Below, in pieces: positions 1 through 11,073 of a stretch of 64,000 nt of DNA (position 1 is the stretch's first letter; every line of letters begins with the position of its first letter). Origin of the DNA: Aeromicrobium sp. Leaf245. GTDB taxonomy: Bacteria > Actinomycetota > Actinomycetes > Propionibacteriales > Nocardioidaceae. The stretch covers positions 3,038,001 to 3,102,000 of the forward strand of contig NZ_OW824151.1 of NCBI RefSeq assembly GCF_942548115.1, read 5' to 3'. The position numbers and the translations under genes were made by a program. A model generated the notes under the pieces. The model was not told the DNA's origin, did not search any database, and was given only the letters and a program-made list of their open reading frames with translations.

Positions 1-31
1 CGAGGTCGGCGAAGAGTCGGTCCCAGCGCAT
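1..31 (-). CDS. Partial 5' end of a gene leaving the window
   Basis: An ATG at 31-29 on the minus strand opens a reading frame that begins MRWDRLFADL and leaves the window after ten codons. In many actinobacteria a conserved small protein of unknown role beginning in this way lies next to the Rv3235-like and secA genes, so the position fits. Only the first residues are visible, so no function is proposed. It is divergent from the LysM gene. Confidence 0.5.
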   Translation of the reverse strand, partial: MRWDRLFADL

Positions 32-80
32 GGCAGCACCGTAGCGCGGGCACGGGCGTCCGACCCCTGTGCACGAACCC

Positions 81-109
81 TTGACGACACGACACGAACG
101 ACCTTCACT
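81..109 (+). promoter_or_regulatory. Candidate promoter of the LysM gene
   Basis: A consensus-like -35 (TTGACG, 81-86) is followed after 17 bp by TTCACT (104-109), a weak -10. The start codon lies 36 bp downstream of the -10. The -35 is good and the -10 imperfect, so this is a tentative call. Confidence 0.35.
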
Positions 110-110
110 G

Positions 111-140
111 TCATCAAACGTCGTCAAACGCTAGGAAACG
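111..140 (+). repeat. Three in-register 10-bp repeats in the LysM gene leader
   Basis: Three consecutive 10-mers (111-120, 121-130, 131-140) each end in AAACG; the first two differ at one position (TCATCAAACG, TCGTCAAACG). The third contains AGGAAA, the likely ribosome binding site for the ATG at 145. They could be tandem helical-turn-spaced protein sites or chance. Confidence 0.4.
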
Positions 141-144
141 ACCG

Positions 145-804
145 ATGCGCTTGTCCCGGACCGGGTTCGTCACCTGGAGCCTCGCCCTCACCTCGCTCGT
201 CCTGCGCCTGCCGCACGTCGCCACCACCGTCGACCAGCTCTCCTCGCCGTCGTTCCCCGTGGCCCTGGGCGCGCTCGTCGAGCTGGCCCTGCTCGCCGTC
301 GCGACGTGGACGTCGCTGGCCCTGGGCGCGTGCGTCCTGGGCGGCGGTGCGGCCCGAGCCGCCGGACGCCTGGTCCCCCGCGCCCTGCGAGGCATCCTGC
401 TCGCCGGGGTCGTCACCGGGTTCGGGATCGGCACCGCCCACGCCGGCGTCGACCATCCTCGTCCGGATCGGCAGACGACCGACCAGGGTGCCCTGCACCG
501 GTCCGACGCCGGGCACCGGATTACCGGTGTCGGACTCGACGGACTGTCGCTGCCCGACCGGCCGGTGCTCGTGGCCCCGGTCGAACCGTCGGCACCTCCG
601 CCACAGGGACGCGAGATCGTGCTCGTCGCCCCCGGCGACACCCTCTGGTCCATCGCGGCACGCTCGCTCGGGCCCTCGGCCCACGACGGCGAGATCGCCG
701 ACGCGGCGAGGCGGTGGTACCTCGCGAACCTCGAGGTCATCGGCTCCGACCCCGACCTCATCCGTCCCGGCCAGCGTCTGGTGGCCCCCGGAGGAGCAGC
801 ATGA
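145..804 (+). CDS. Membrane-anchored LysM-domain protein
   Basis: 219 residues. Hydrophobic segments at about 8-25, 38-66 and 82-100 suggest an integral membrane N-terminal half. A proline-rich stretch near 136-155 leads into a C-terminal LysM domain (about 158-214) containing PGDTLWSIA and ending IRPGQRLVAP, the usual start and end of the fold. LysM domains bind N-acetylglucosamine-containing glycans, so the C-terminus probably faces peptidoglycan. The stop overlaps the ATG of the next gene (ATGA at 801-804), implying translational coupling with the Rv3235-like protein. The ATG at 145 follows AGGAAA. Specific role unknown. Confidence 0.8.
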   Translation: MRLSRTGFVTWSLALTSLVLRLPHVATTVDQLSSPSFPVALGALVELALLAVATWTSLALGACVLGGGAARAAGRLVPRALRGILLAGVVTGFGIGTAHAGVDHPRPDRQTTDQGALHRSDAGHRITGVGLDGLSLPDRPVLVAPVEPSAPPPQGREIVLVAPGDTLWSIAARSLGPSAHDGEIADAARRWYLANLEVIGSDPDLIRPGQRLVAPGGAA

Positions 805-1292
805 GGGCCGCGACCGAGCTCCGGACCCCGGCGCGCTTCATCACCGACGAGGACGCGCTCCCCACCCAGCTGCCCCTGCCACTACCCGGTTCACCCTCGT
901 CCGTGGTCCCCGTCCCACGGACCCGCGACGGCGAGGAGCTCGCACGGCAGCTGCGCGCGCCGATCGCCCGCTTCATGCAGGGGCTCACCGAGGTGCTCTG
1001 CGGGGGCCGACCGGCCCGTCAGCTGTCGGCCTGGATGACGCCCGACGCCCACGCGGCCCTCGTCACGGCGCTGGCGGGCGAGCGCTCCGGACGACCCCGA
1101 CGTCGCGACGAGCGCGCCGTCGGCGGACGCCTGGCGTCCGTCCACCTCAGCGTCGTGCACGCGGGCGCGGTCGAGGTCACCGGACGCATGGTGCACCGCG
1201 GGCGATCGCGGGCCGTCGCCCTGCGGCTGGAGCTCGTCACCTCGCCCCGCGGGCGCCAGGTGTGGACCTGCACCGCCCTCGTCTGGGCCTAG
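801..1292 (+). CDS. Rv3235-family protein
   Basis: 163 residues from the ATG that overlaps the upstream stop; a longer in-frame opening exists but runs through the LysM gene. The first 50 residues are Pro/Arg-rich and look disordered. The rest forms an alpha/beta domain ending in RGRQVWTCTALVWA, typical of the actinobacterial Rv3235 family, which lies beside secA in mycobacteria, streptomycetes and nocardioids. The biochemical role of the family is unknown. The compact domain resembles the NTF2-like fold in outline, which is inference only. It converges on secA, with a strong hairpin between. Confidence 0.75.
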   Translation: MRAATELRTPARFITDEDALPTQLPLPLPGSPSSVVPVPRTRDGEELARQLRAPIARFMQGLTEVLCGGRPARQLSAWMTPDAHAALVTALAGERSGRPRRRDERAVGGRLASVHLSVVHAGAVEVTGRMVHRGRSRAVALRLELVTSPRGRQVWTCTALVWA

Positions 1293-1335
1293 GACCCGCC
1301 CTCGGGCCCTCGAGCCCGCGACCGGAGGAGTCCTT

Positions 1336-1363
1336 GCTCGCCGGGCCCTCGGACCCGGCGAGC
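1336..1363. terminator. Bidirectional terminator-like hairpin between Rv3235-like gene and secA
   Basis: A perfect 10-bp inverted repeat (GCTCGCCGGG at 1336-1345 and CCCGGCGAGC at 1354-1363) surrounds an 8-nt loop between two convergent stop codons. There is no T-tract on either side, as is usual for high-GC actinobacterial terminators. Confidence 0.7.
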
Positions 1364-1368
1364 CCGGC

Positions 1369-4089
<2,721 letters not shown>

Positions 4090-4128
4090 GGTGGACGCAC
4101 TCCTGAGTTGGTAAGTCGGGCTTCTCGC

Positions 4129-4134
4129 AGTCTA
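4129..4134 (-). promoter_or_regulatory. Candidate -10 element for secA
   Basis: TAGACT on the minus strand lies 39 bp upstream of the GTG of secA, leaving a short leader that contains the CAGGAG site. No convincing -35 is seen. This would let secA be transcribed separately from the upstream glycosylase gene. Confidence 0.3.
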
Positions 4135-4153
4135 TGCCGAGCGGCCTGACGTC

Positions 4154-4175
4154 CGGGGTCGGGTCGTGGACCCCG
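4154..4175 (-). terminator. GC hairpin after the glycosylase gene
   Basis: CGGGGTC (4154-4160) and GACCCCG (4169-4175) form a 7-bp stem with an 8-nt loop, 12 bp past the glycosylase stop codon. There is no U-run. It may terminate or attenuate readthrough into secA. Confidence 0.4.
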
Positions 4176-4186
4176 TCTCCGAACCA

Positions 4187-5392
4187 CTACACCCGGTCGC
4201 GCAGCCCCTCGACGAGGTCGCCGCGGTGGCCGATCTCGATCGCGGTGAGACCGAGCCAGGCCGCCATGGTGCGCAGCTCCTCGGCGAGCTCGGCCGTGGT
4301 GTCGCCCGGCGCGCCGGCCTCGGCCCAGGCGCCGTGCACGACGAGCGTGCCGCGCGACCGGTCCGCCTTGAGGTCGACCCGGGCGACCAGGTCGTCGCCG
4401 AGCAGGAAGGGCAGCACGTAGTACCCGAACTCGCGCTGGGCCTCGGGCACGTAGATCTCGATGCGGTAGCGGAAGCCGAACAGCCGCTCCGCACGCTCGC
4501 GCTCGAAGACGACCGGGTCGAACGGGCTGAGCAGGGCGCGTGCACGCACCGCGCGCGGCCGGACGGCCTCGTGGTGCAGCCAGGCCGGCCGGTCCCACCC
4601 CCGGACCTGGACCGGCAGCAGGACGCCGGCGTCGGCCAGGTCCTCGATGGCGGCCCGCGTGGGTTCGGGGGCGGAGCGGAAGTAGTCGCGCAGGCACGGG
4701 GCGGTGGCGACCCCGTGGGCCCGCGCCGCGTGCTCGACCATGACCCGGTGCGCCTCGGCCTCGTCGAGCGCGGGTCGCGCCAGCACCGCCGCGGGGATCA
4801 CCCGCTCGGGCAGGTCGTACTGGCGCTCGAACTGCGCGGTGCGTCGCGCCGACGTGAGCTGCCCGGTGTGGAAGAGGTACTCGAGCGCGTTCTTCGTGGC
4901 CGACCAGTTCCAGCCCCAGTGGGACCGGTCCCGATCGGCCTCCTCGCCGACGGCGGCGTCGACCTGGCGAGCGGTGCGCGGGCCGTGCGCGGCCACGTGC
5001 TCCAGCACGGCGTCGACGAGGTCGGGCTGCTCCTGCGCCACGCGCTCGGGTCCGCCCCACAGACCGCGCCGGCCCGCCATGCGGTGCTGCATGGCCGGCC
5101 ACAGGTCGACGTCGACGAAGGTCGCGACGTGCGCCCAGTACTCGAACATCGCGCGCGGTGCGCGCCCTGCCGCGCGATGGAAGACCTCGAGGTCGTACGG
5201 CCCGACGCGTGAGTACAGCGGCAGGTAGTGCGCCCGTTGCAGCACGTTCACCGAGTCGATCTGGAAGAAGCCCAGACGGCGCAGCGTCGAGACCAGGTGG
5301 CGCCGCTCGACCGCGTCGGGGCGGGGCCGCGTGAAGCCCTGCGCCGCGAGGGCGATCCGGCGGGCCTGCAGGGTCGAGAGTCGTTCGGTCAC
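4187..5392 (-). CDS. YcaQ/AlkX-type winged-helix DNA glycosylase
   Basis: About 401 residues from the GTG at 5392, chosen because GGCAGG lies 9 nt upstream; an in-frame GTG at 5416 would add eight residues. The N-terminus (TLQARRIALAAQGF) and the FFQIDSVNVLQRAH segment are typical of the HTH_42/YcaQ family, whose members remove alkylated bases or unhook interstrand crosslinks. As I recall the family, the Q-I-D triplet matches the QxD signature of the YcaQ-like subfamily rather than the QxQ of the antibiotic-resistance AZL subfamily. No secondary-metabolite genes are near, so a housekeeping DNA-repair role is more likely than self-resistance. It is an unusual neighbour for secA. Confidence 0.8.
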   Translation of the reverse strand: MTERLSTLQARRIALAAQGFTRPRPDAVERRHLVSTLRRLGFFQIDSVNVLQRAHYLPLYSRVGPYDLEVFHRAAGRAPRAMFEYWAHVATFVDVDLWPAMQHRMAGRRGLWGGPERVAQEQPDLVDAVLEHVAAHGPRTARQVDAAVGEEADRDRSHWGWNWSATKNALEYLFHTGQLTSARRTAQFERQYDLPERVIPAAVLARPALDEAEAHRVMVEHAARAHGVATAPCLRDYFRSAPEPTRAAIEDLADAGVLLPVQVRGWDRPAWLHHEAVRPRAVRARALLSPFDPVVFERERAERLFGFRYRIEIYVPEAQREFGYYVLPFLLGDDLVARVDLKADRSRGTLVVHGAWAEAGAPGDTTAELAEELRTMAAWLGLTAIEIGHRGDLVEGLRDRV

Positions 5393-5469
5393 ACCGTCGA
5401 TCCTGCCCTGCCGCACGGACGGATCCTGCAGGAGCCGTCACCGCGGATCGACCACGACCCCGGGAACGC

Positions 5470-6135
5470 TCAGACCGAGTCGTCGAGCAGGTTGCTGCGC
5501 ACCGCGTACATGGCTGCCTCCATGCGCGACTTCATCTGCAGCTTCTCGAGCATGTTGCGGATGTGGTTCTTGACCGTGTTCTCGCTGATGTAGAGCTCCT
5601 CGGCGATCTCGCGGTTGCTCAGCCCCTTCGCGACCAGCCGCAGCACCTGCAGCTCGCGCTGGGTCAGCTGCGCCGTGGCCGGCGCCGGGCTGCGCGACAT
5701 CTGCACGAACTCGTCGAGCAGCTTGGTGGCCATGCTGGGGCTGATCAGCGACTGGCCCGCCGCCACGAGCCGGACGGCCTCGGCGACCTGGTCGTAGGTC
5801 GATCCGTCCTTGAGCAGGTACCCGGAGGCGCCGCTGCGGATCGACTCGTAGAGGTCGGACTCCTCGTCGCTGGCGGTCAGCATGATGATGCCGGTCGAGG
5901 GCGAGATGGCCTTGATCGCCTTGCAGACCTCGACCCCGGAGCGACCCGGCATGCGGACGTCGAGCAGGACCACGTCGGCCGGGGTCTCCTCCACCGCTGC
6001 GATGGCCTGGTCGCCGTCGCCGACCTCGACGAGCTCGAGGTCGGCGTCGGCGCTCAGCACCATCGACACGCCACGACGGAACAGCTCTTGGTCGTCGACG
6101 AGCAGCACGCGGATACGAGGTGCCCGAGAAGTCAC
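5470..6135 (-). CDS. NarL/LuxR-type response regulator
   Basis: 221 residues from a GTG at 6135. The receiver domain (about 8-125) has the acidic pair in LLVDDQELF, the phospho-acceptor Asp in DVVLLDVRMPG and the conserved Lys in GYLLKDGS. A LuxR-type helix-turn-helix follows (about 150-215; LTQRELQVLRLVAKGLSN, then ENTVKNHIRN). No ribosome binding site is obvious at the chosen start. No histidine kinase gene adjoins it, so it is an orphan in this window; its partner may be distant or it may act without phosphorylation. It follows hpf in the same orientation with a 32-bp gap, so co-transcription with hpf is possible. Confidence 0.88.
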   Translation of the reverse strand: MTSRAPRIRVLLVDDQELFRRGVSMVLSADADLELVEVGDGDQAIAAVEETPADVVLLDVRMPGRSGVEVCKAIKAISPSTGIIMLTASDEESDLYESIRSGASGYLLKDGSTYDQVAEAVRLVAAGQSLISPSMATKLLDEFVQMSRSPAPATAQLTQRELQVLRLVAKGLSNREIAEELYISENTVKNHIRNMLEKLQMKSRMEAAMYAVRSNLLDDSV

Positions 6136-6167
6136 TCCCGCATCATGCCACGCAGCGCGCGTTCGCG

Positions 6168-6824
6168 TCAGGGGGCGATCCCGCCCTCGATCGAGCCCGA
6201 CTCGTCGACGTCGAGGTGGATGACGCCGTAGTCGTAGCCCTTGCGCAGGTACACGACGCTCGGACGCATCGAGTCCTTCTCGAGGAACAGGTAGAAGTCG
6301 TGACCGACCAGCTCCATCTCGTAGAGCGCCTGCTCGAGGGTCATGGGGACGCCGCTGTGCGTCTTCTCGCGCACCACGAGCGGGCAGTCGCCCTGGACCT
6401 CCACGCCGGCGATCGTGGTGGTCTCCACGTCGGGGTCGTCCTGGCTGCCGTCGAGCAGGTCGGTCGAGAGGTCGGCCGGCATCTCCGCGATCGAGGTGGG
6501 TCGACGCTTGCCGTGGCTGATCCGGCGGCGATCGGTCGCGCGACGCAGCTGCGCCTCCAGCTTGTCGATCGCCGAGTCGAGCGCCGAGTGCTGGTCGGTG
6601 GAGCTCGCCTCGGCCCGGACCGCCGGCCCTCTGGAGCGCAGGGTCATCTCGACGCGGGCGGCATGCTCGTGCTGACGAGGGTTCTTCTCGTGGGTGACCT
6701 CGACCTCGACGCGGTGGATCTTCTGGCGCTGGTCGTACTTCTCGATCCGGTGCAGCTTGTCCTGGACGTGCTCGCGGAATCGTTCGGAGATCTCGCTGTT
6801 CCGGCCGTTGACGACGATTTCCAT
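6168..6824 (-). CDS. hpf: Long-form ribosome hibernation promoting factor
   Basis: 218 residues. The N-terminal HPF/RaiA domain (about 1-105; MEIVVNGRNSEIS, then Lys/Arg-rich helices) binds the 30S decoding region. A linker leads to the roughly 60-residue C-terminal domain (PLVVREKTH, then YLRKGYDYGVIHL) that dimerises and pairs two 70S ribosomes into inactive 100S particles. The long form is normal for actinobacteria. The ATG at 6824 has a strong GGGAGG site. It lies 30 bp downstream of comF, the usual actinobacterial order. Confidence 0.95.
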   Translation of the reverse strand: MEIVVNGRNSEISERFREHVQDKLHRIEKYDQRQKIHRVEVEVTHEKNPRQHEHAARVEMTLRSRGPAVRAEASSTDQHSALDSAIDKLEAQLRRATDRRRISHGKRRPTSIAEMPADLSTDLLDGSQDDPDVETTTIAGVEVQGDCPLVVREKTHSGVPMTLEQALYEMELVGHDFYLFLEKDSMRPSVVYLRKGYDYGVIHLDVDESGSIEGGIAP

Positions 6825-6854
6825 GGAGGGCCTCCCTGCGCTCGGTCGTGCGTT

Positions 6855-7655
6855 TCACATATCAGTGACCGTAGACCGCCGGGGGCCCATATTCCAGAGG
6901 ACGGCCGAGTTCGTCCCGAACGGCGGGTGTCCCCGCCCACGACCCCGGCCCTCGCGGACGTCCCTCGTGGTCGATCCGGGCGCCGGACGTGCTGTCACGA
7001 CGGCGGCACCGAGCACACCGACGCCGTCGGAGACGAGCACGCGGACGGCCTCGGCCAGCGTGGCCCCCGTGGTGACGACGTCGTCGACGACCACCACGTC
7101 CGCACCACCGGTGAGGCGACGACGCGACCGTCGCAGCGCGCCGTCGAGATTCCCACGACGCTCCCGTGCAGCCAGGCCCACCTGGTCCCTCGGCTCCCGC
7201 TCGAAGGTCAGGGCGGGCACCACCGTCGACCGCAGCCCCACCGCCTCCAGGCGCCGCGAGGCCTCCTGCACCGCGCTCGTCAGCAGGTCACCACCGCGCC
7301 GACGTCGGCCGCGTCTGGTGGTCGGCACCGGCACCAGGCAGACGGCGGGGCCCGGCTCCAGCGCGCACACGGACGCCGCGACGAGCGCACCGATCGTCGG
7401 GCCCAGCCGCGTGTGTCCGCCCCGCTTCCAGGCCAGCATCACGTCACGCAGCACACCCTCGTGCTCCCCGACCGCCACGACGGGGACCGGTCGGTCCGCG
7501 ACCAGGCGCGGTCGCGGTGCGATCCTGCGCCGGCACGGTCCGCACAGGTCCACGGCCGGGGACCCGCAGCCCGCGCAGGCAGCGCCGAGCAGCAGGTCGG
7601 CCGCGGCGAGCAGAGGGTCCACCCCACGAGCGTGGGCCGGCCAAGGACCTCGCAC
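6855..7655 (-). CDS. comF: ComF-family phosphoribosyltransferase-like protein
   Basis: About 266 residues from a GTG at 7655. An N-terminal double-Cys zinc-ribbon-like segment (CAGCGSPAVDLCGPC, about 27-41) precedes a type I phosphoribosyltransferase domain with the PRPP loop VVVVDDVVTTGATL. ComF proteins support DNA uptake in Bacillus, but their role in actinobacteria is not settled. The position between lpqB and hpf is strongly conserved. The last 35 residues are Gly/Arg/Pro-rich and probably flexible. No clear ribosome binding site precedes the GTG, so the start is uncertain by some residues. Confidence 0.85.
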   Translation of the reverse strand: MRGPWPAHARGVDPLLAAADLLLGAACAGCGSPAVDLCGPCRRRIAPRPRLVADRPVPVVAVGEHEGVLRDVMLAWKRGGHTRLGPTIGALVAASVCALEPGPAVCLVPVPTTRRGRRRRGGDLLTSAVQEASRRLEAVGLRSTVVPALTFEREPRDQVGLAARERRGNLDGALRRSRRRLTGGADVVVVDDVVTTGATLAEAVRVLVSDGVGVLGAAVVTARPAPGSTTRDVREGRGRGRGHPPFGTNSAVLWNMGPRRSTVTDM

Positions 7656-7707
7656 CAGGGGTGCCCCGCAGGGTGTGGACGAGGGGGACCACGACCCGTC
7701 GGCGGGA

Positions 7708-9492
7708 TCAGACCCCTGGGGACAGCGTGCTCACCGCTCCGACGCCGAGCCGCGTCCAGGTGGCTCCGGGCCCGAGGTACCAGAGCCGGTCGCGCCGGTC
7801 GACGGCCCAGCGCTGCTCCCCCGCGACCACGAGGGTCCGAGCACCGACGTCGGGCAGCACCGGCGCTCCGCCGGCCCCGCCACCCTCCAGCTCCGTGCCG
7901 TCGGCCATGCCCTCGAAGACCTGCCGCCCCAGGTCGGTGTCACCGAGGAACGCCAGGCGCGCTCCGTCGACCCAGGCCACCGAGGCCGGCCGGCCGACGT
8001 CCCATCGCAGCGCGACGGACGCACCGAGTCCCACCACGCGGTCGTCGGCGGACCGCTCCACCGCCCCGATGCGGACCAGGCCGCCCCCGCCGGTGCCGTC
8101 CTCCGCCCCCGGCCCGGAACCCCCGCCCGCTCCGTCCTCCGCCCCCGGCCCGGAACCCCCGCCCGCGGTCGTGATGGCGTACCGCGACCCGTCGGGCGAG
8201 AGGGCGAACGACGTGACGTCCAGCGACGCGAGCGCCGCCGACGGGATCGACCGCGTGGCGTCGGGCTCGACGACCCGCACCCGCGACCCGCCGCCCGGGC
8301 GGTCGACGACGACGAGCACGTCGTCGGGGAGCCACCGGGCCGAGACGAGGTCCGTCACCGCGACCTCCACCCGATCCTCGCCCGTGGTCCTGCGGACCAC
8401 GAGCACGTCGCCCGAGCGGGACAGCGTGGCCACCCGCGACGGCCCCACGTCGATGGCGGCGGTCTCGTCCGGCTCGACGGCCCACGCCTCGGGCACCGGG
8501 CGGATCGTGGCACCCACGATCTCGACGACGCCGGCGTCCTCCCCGTCGAGCACGGCGAAGGGCCCCGACTCCACGGCGCGGGGCACGTACCGCCGCCACG
8601 ACCCGACCGGCTGGACCCGCTGTCCCCGCGGTGTCAGCACGGTGGCGCCCGCCGAGACCCGCACACCGGTCACGTCGCGGACCTGGCTCAGCGTCCAGAC
8701 CAGCTGTGCCGCCAGACGCCCCTGGTCGGCGACCGACAGCTGCGCGGCATCAGGCCCCAGGTCGACCTCGGCGACGCCCTCGGCGTCCACCGGGACCGAG
8801 GGGCGCAGGTCGCCCAGGCCGGGCACGTAGGTCCGGAGCTGGGCGGTGGGGTCGGACGGACCCCGCGCCAGCGACGTCACGAGCGACGTCGCGAGCTGTT
8901 CACCCGCCGGCAGGTGCACCACCGAGGGCGCCAGACGCTCACCGGAGCGGTCGAAGAAGAACACCGGGAACGCCCGGTAGTAGTCGGTGTAGAACTTCTC
9001 GGTGACCAGCAGGCCCTCCGGTGGTGCCGAGATCCGCCACTCCCCGTCCACCTGCTGCAGGCCGAACGAGCGTCGTTCCCGGGTGGCGGCGGGCTCGACG
9101 CGACCGCGCGCGTCGAGGTCGAGCACCCCCCGTGCGGTCAGCTCCACCTGCATGCCGTCGTCGCGACGGTCCGCACGCACGGCGGACACCAGCGGGTCGC
9201 GGTAGACGTGCGTGGCGGCGGCCGGGTTCCAGCGCTCCGCCGCGCCCTGCGTGAGGTACTGCTCGGCCACACCGGTCGACGGCGGGAACGCGAGCATCGC
9301 GTCGAGGTAGCCGGAGACCACCTGCTGCGGCGTGGCGCCCGGGCTCGGCGGGGCCGGGGCGTAGCGCACCGTGCTCTGGCCGAGGTCGTCGTCCTCGCGG
9401 ACCTGCTGCACGGTCCCGCCGGTCGGGATGCCCGAGCAGCCGGCCACGACCACCAGGACGGTCGCCGCGGCGACCAGCCGCAGGCCCCTCAC
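7708..9492 (-). CDS. lpqB: Lipoprotein LpqB
   Basis: 594 residues from the GTG at 9492, which overlaps the mtrB stop (GTGA). This start gives a short signal peptide with lipobox VAGC (Cys at 19); a longer in-frame opening would bury it. The mature protein has the N-terminal LpqB/GerMN region (about 60-330) and a C-terminal beta-propeller-like half. In mycobacteria LpqB contacts the MtrB sensor domain and modulates MtrAB signalling and cell-wall homeostasis. Near residues 445-470 the sequence holds two copies of a Gly/Pro/Glu-rich 12-residue repeat encoded by a 36-bp duplication, probably a surface loop. Confidence 0.95.
   Translation of the reverse strand: MRGLRLVAAATVLVVVAGCSGIPTGGTVQQVREDDDLGQSTVRYAPAPPSPGATPQQVVSGYLDAMLAFPPSTGVAEQYLTQGAAERWNPAAATHVYRDPLVSAVRADRRDDGMQVELTARGVLDLDARGRVEPAATRERRSFGLQQVDGEWRISAPPEGLLVTEKFYTDYYRAFPVFFFDRSGERLAPSVVHLPAGEQLATSLVTSLARGPSDPTAQLRTYVPGLGDLRPSVPVDAEGVAEVDLGPDAAQLSVADQGRLAAQLVWTLSQVRDVTGVRVSAGATVLTPRGQRVQPVGSWRRYVPRAVESGPFAVLDGEDAGVVEIVGATIRPVPEAWAVEPDETAAIDVGPSRVATLSRSGDVLVVRRTTGEDRVEVAVTDLVSARWLPDDVLVVVDRPGGGSRVRVVEPDATRSIPSAALASLDVTSFALSPDGSRYAITTAGGGSGPGAEDGAGGGSGPGAEDGTGGGGLVRIGAVERSADDRVVGLGASVALRWDVGRPASVAWVDGARLAFLGDTDLGRQVFEGMADGTELEGGGAGGAPVLPDVGARTLVVAGEQRWAVDRRDRLWYLGPGATWTRLGVGAVSTLSPGV
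8096..8166. repeat. Two-copy 36-bp in-frame tandem duplication inside lpqB
   Basis: The segments starting at 8096 and 8132 are the same for about 35 bp. They encode two copies of a 12-residue unit (GGGSGPGAEDG followed by A or T). The unit length preserves frame, so copy number can change without breaking the gene. Confidence 0.85.
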
Positions 9493-11033
9493 GCGAAGAC
9501 CCTGCGGACCACGGGCAGCGGCGCGACGGAACGTCTGGCCGGGTCGACGACGCGAGGGAGGGTCAGCACGAACTCGCTGCCCTCGCCCGCCCTGCCCCAT
9601 GCCTGGAGGGTGCCACCGTGCAGCACGGCGTCCTCGCGCGAGATCGCCAGGCCCAGGCCGGTGCCGCCCTGGGTGCGCGCCGGATCGGCGCGCCAGAACC
9701 GGTCGAAGACCCGCAGGTTCTCGTCACCCTGCAGGCCCACGCCGAAGTCGCGGACCGCGAGCGAGACCGCGAACGCGTCCTGGGCGACCTCGATCTCGAC
9801 GACGTCGGACCCGCTGTACTTCGCCGCATTGGCCACGAGGTTGCGCACGATCCGGTCGATGCGGCGGATGTCGGCCTGCACCACCGCCGGACGATCTGCA
9901 CCCACCGCACGGCCCACGATGCCGCCGCGCGCCAGGATCGGGTCCTCGGCCGCGGCGCGGGCCACCCGCGCGAGGTCGACGTCGGCGAGCTCGAGCTGCG
10001 CCGCTCCCGCGTCGAACCGGCTGAGGTCGAGCAGGTTCGACAGCAGCTCCTCGAACCGGTCCAGCTCCCGCTTGAGGAGCTCGGTCGAGCGAGCCGTCTG
10101 GGGGTCGAAGCGACGCCTTGCGTCGAACAGCACCTCGCTCGCCATCTGCACCGTCGTGAGCGGGGTGCGCAGCTCGTGGGAGACGTCGGAGACGAACCGC
10201 TGCTGCAGACGCGAGAGGTCCTCGAGACGTCGGATCTGGCTCTGCAGGCTGGCGGCCATCTGGTTGAACGACGTGGACAGCCGGGCGATGTCGTCCTCGC
10301 CACTCACGTGCATGCGCTGCTCGAGGCTGCCGGCGGCGTACCGCTCCGCGATGCGTCGGGCCAGCCGGACGGGCGTGAGGACCTGGCGCGACACGATGAA
10401 GGCGACCCCGCCGACCATGAGCACCATGGCCAGGCCGCCGAGCAGCAGCGCGTTGCGCACGAGCGACAGCGTCTGCTGCTGCTCGGAGAGGGAGAACAGG
10501 TAGAAGAGGGCGTAGGTGTCGCCCGTCCCCGGCGACCGCAGCTGGCTGCCGACCACCACGGCCGGGCTGGCGTCGGCACCCACGAGCGACAGCTCGGAGT
10601 AGCGCCAGAACACGCCCGGACCGTCCAGGACCTCCGCTCGCAGGTCCGTCGGCAGGGACCCCGGGGCGAGCTCGGCCGACGAGCGGATCGGCGGTGCCCC
10701 GCTGCCGGAGCCGAGCGGCCCCTCGAGCACGAGCTCGTAGGCACGGTTCTCGCTGTCGGTGTCGGTGACGGAGTCAACCAGCTGGGTCAGGGTGGGAGCC
10801 TGCGCCTGGGGCTGCGTCTCCACCGCCGCGTCGAGCTCGGCCTGGGCCTTCTCGAAACCCGTCCGGGCCTCGGCCACCGCGGTGTCGCTGCGGCTCTCGG
10901 TGAGACCGTCGGCGACCTGCTGCAGCAGCGCCCACCCCACGAGACCCACCACCAGCGCCACGAGCAGGACGGTGCTGGTCACCACCCGCGTCTGCAGCGA
11001 GCGACGCCAGAGCGAGGCGACCCGCCGGATCAC
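9489..11033 (-). CDS. mtrB: Sensor histidine kinase MtrB
   Basis: 514 residues, GTG start at 11033. Transmembrane helices at about 18-38 and 194-215 flank an extracytoplasmic sensor region (about 40-190). Then come a HAMP domain (about 215-268), the DHp H-box with the phospho-acceptor His in SDVSHELRTP (about 286), and an ATPase domain with N-box VRNLVANAAKYS, RDFGVGL and GTGLGLA. MtrB phosphorylates MtrA; together they coordinate cell division, peptidoglycan remodelling and, in some actinobacteria, development and osmoadaptation. It lies 40 bp after mtrA and overlaps lpqB. Confidence 0.97.
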   Translation of the reverse strand: MIRRVASLWRRSLQTRVVTSTVLLVALVVGLVGWALLQQVADGLTESRSDTAVAEARTGFEKAQAELDAAVETQPQAQAPTLTQLVDSVTDTDSENRAYELVLEGPLGSGSGAPPIRSSAELAPGSLPTDLRAEVLDGPGVFWRYSELSLVGADASPAVVVGSQLRSPGTGDTYALFYLFSLSEQQQTLSLVRNALLLGGLAMVLMVGGVAFIVSRQVLTPVRLARRIAERYAAGSLEQRMHVSGEDDIARLSTSFNQMAASLQSQIRRLEDLSRLQQRFVSDVSHELRTPLTTVQMASEVLFDARRRFDPQTARSTELLKRELDRFEELLSNLLDLSRFDAGAAQLELADVDLARVARAAAEDPILARGGIVGRAVGADRPAVVQADIRRIDRIVRNLVANAAKYSGSDVVEIEVAQDAFAVSLAVRDFGVGLQGDENLRVFDRFWRADPARTQGGTGLGLAISREDAVLHGGTLQAWGRAGEGSEFVLTLPRVVDPARRSVAPLPVVRRVFA

Positions 11034-11073
11034 GTGGCCCGCCGACGCCGGGTGGCCGGAGCCGGCGTCGTCG

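Noticed and set aside
5470-6135. Pairing the NarL-type regulator with MtrB or with the kinase at 57413
   Set aside because: MtrB has its cognate MtrA, and the other kinase has a closer OmpR-type regulator. Neither sequence nor position supports a link.
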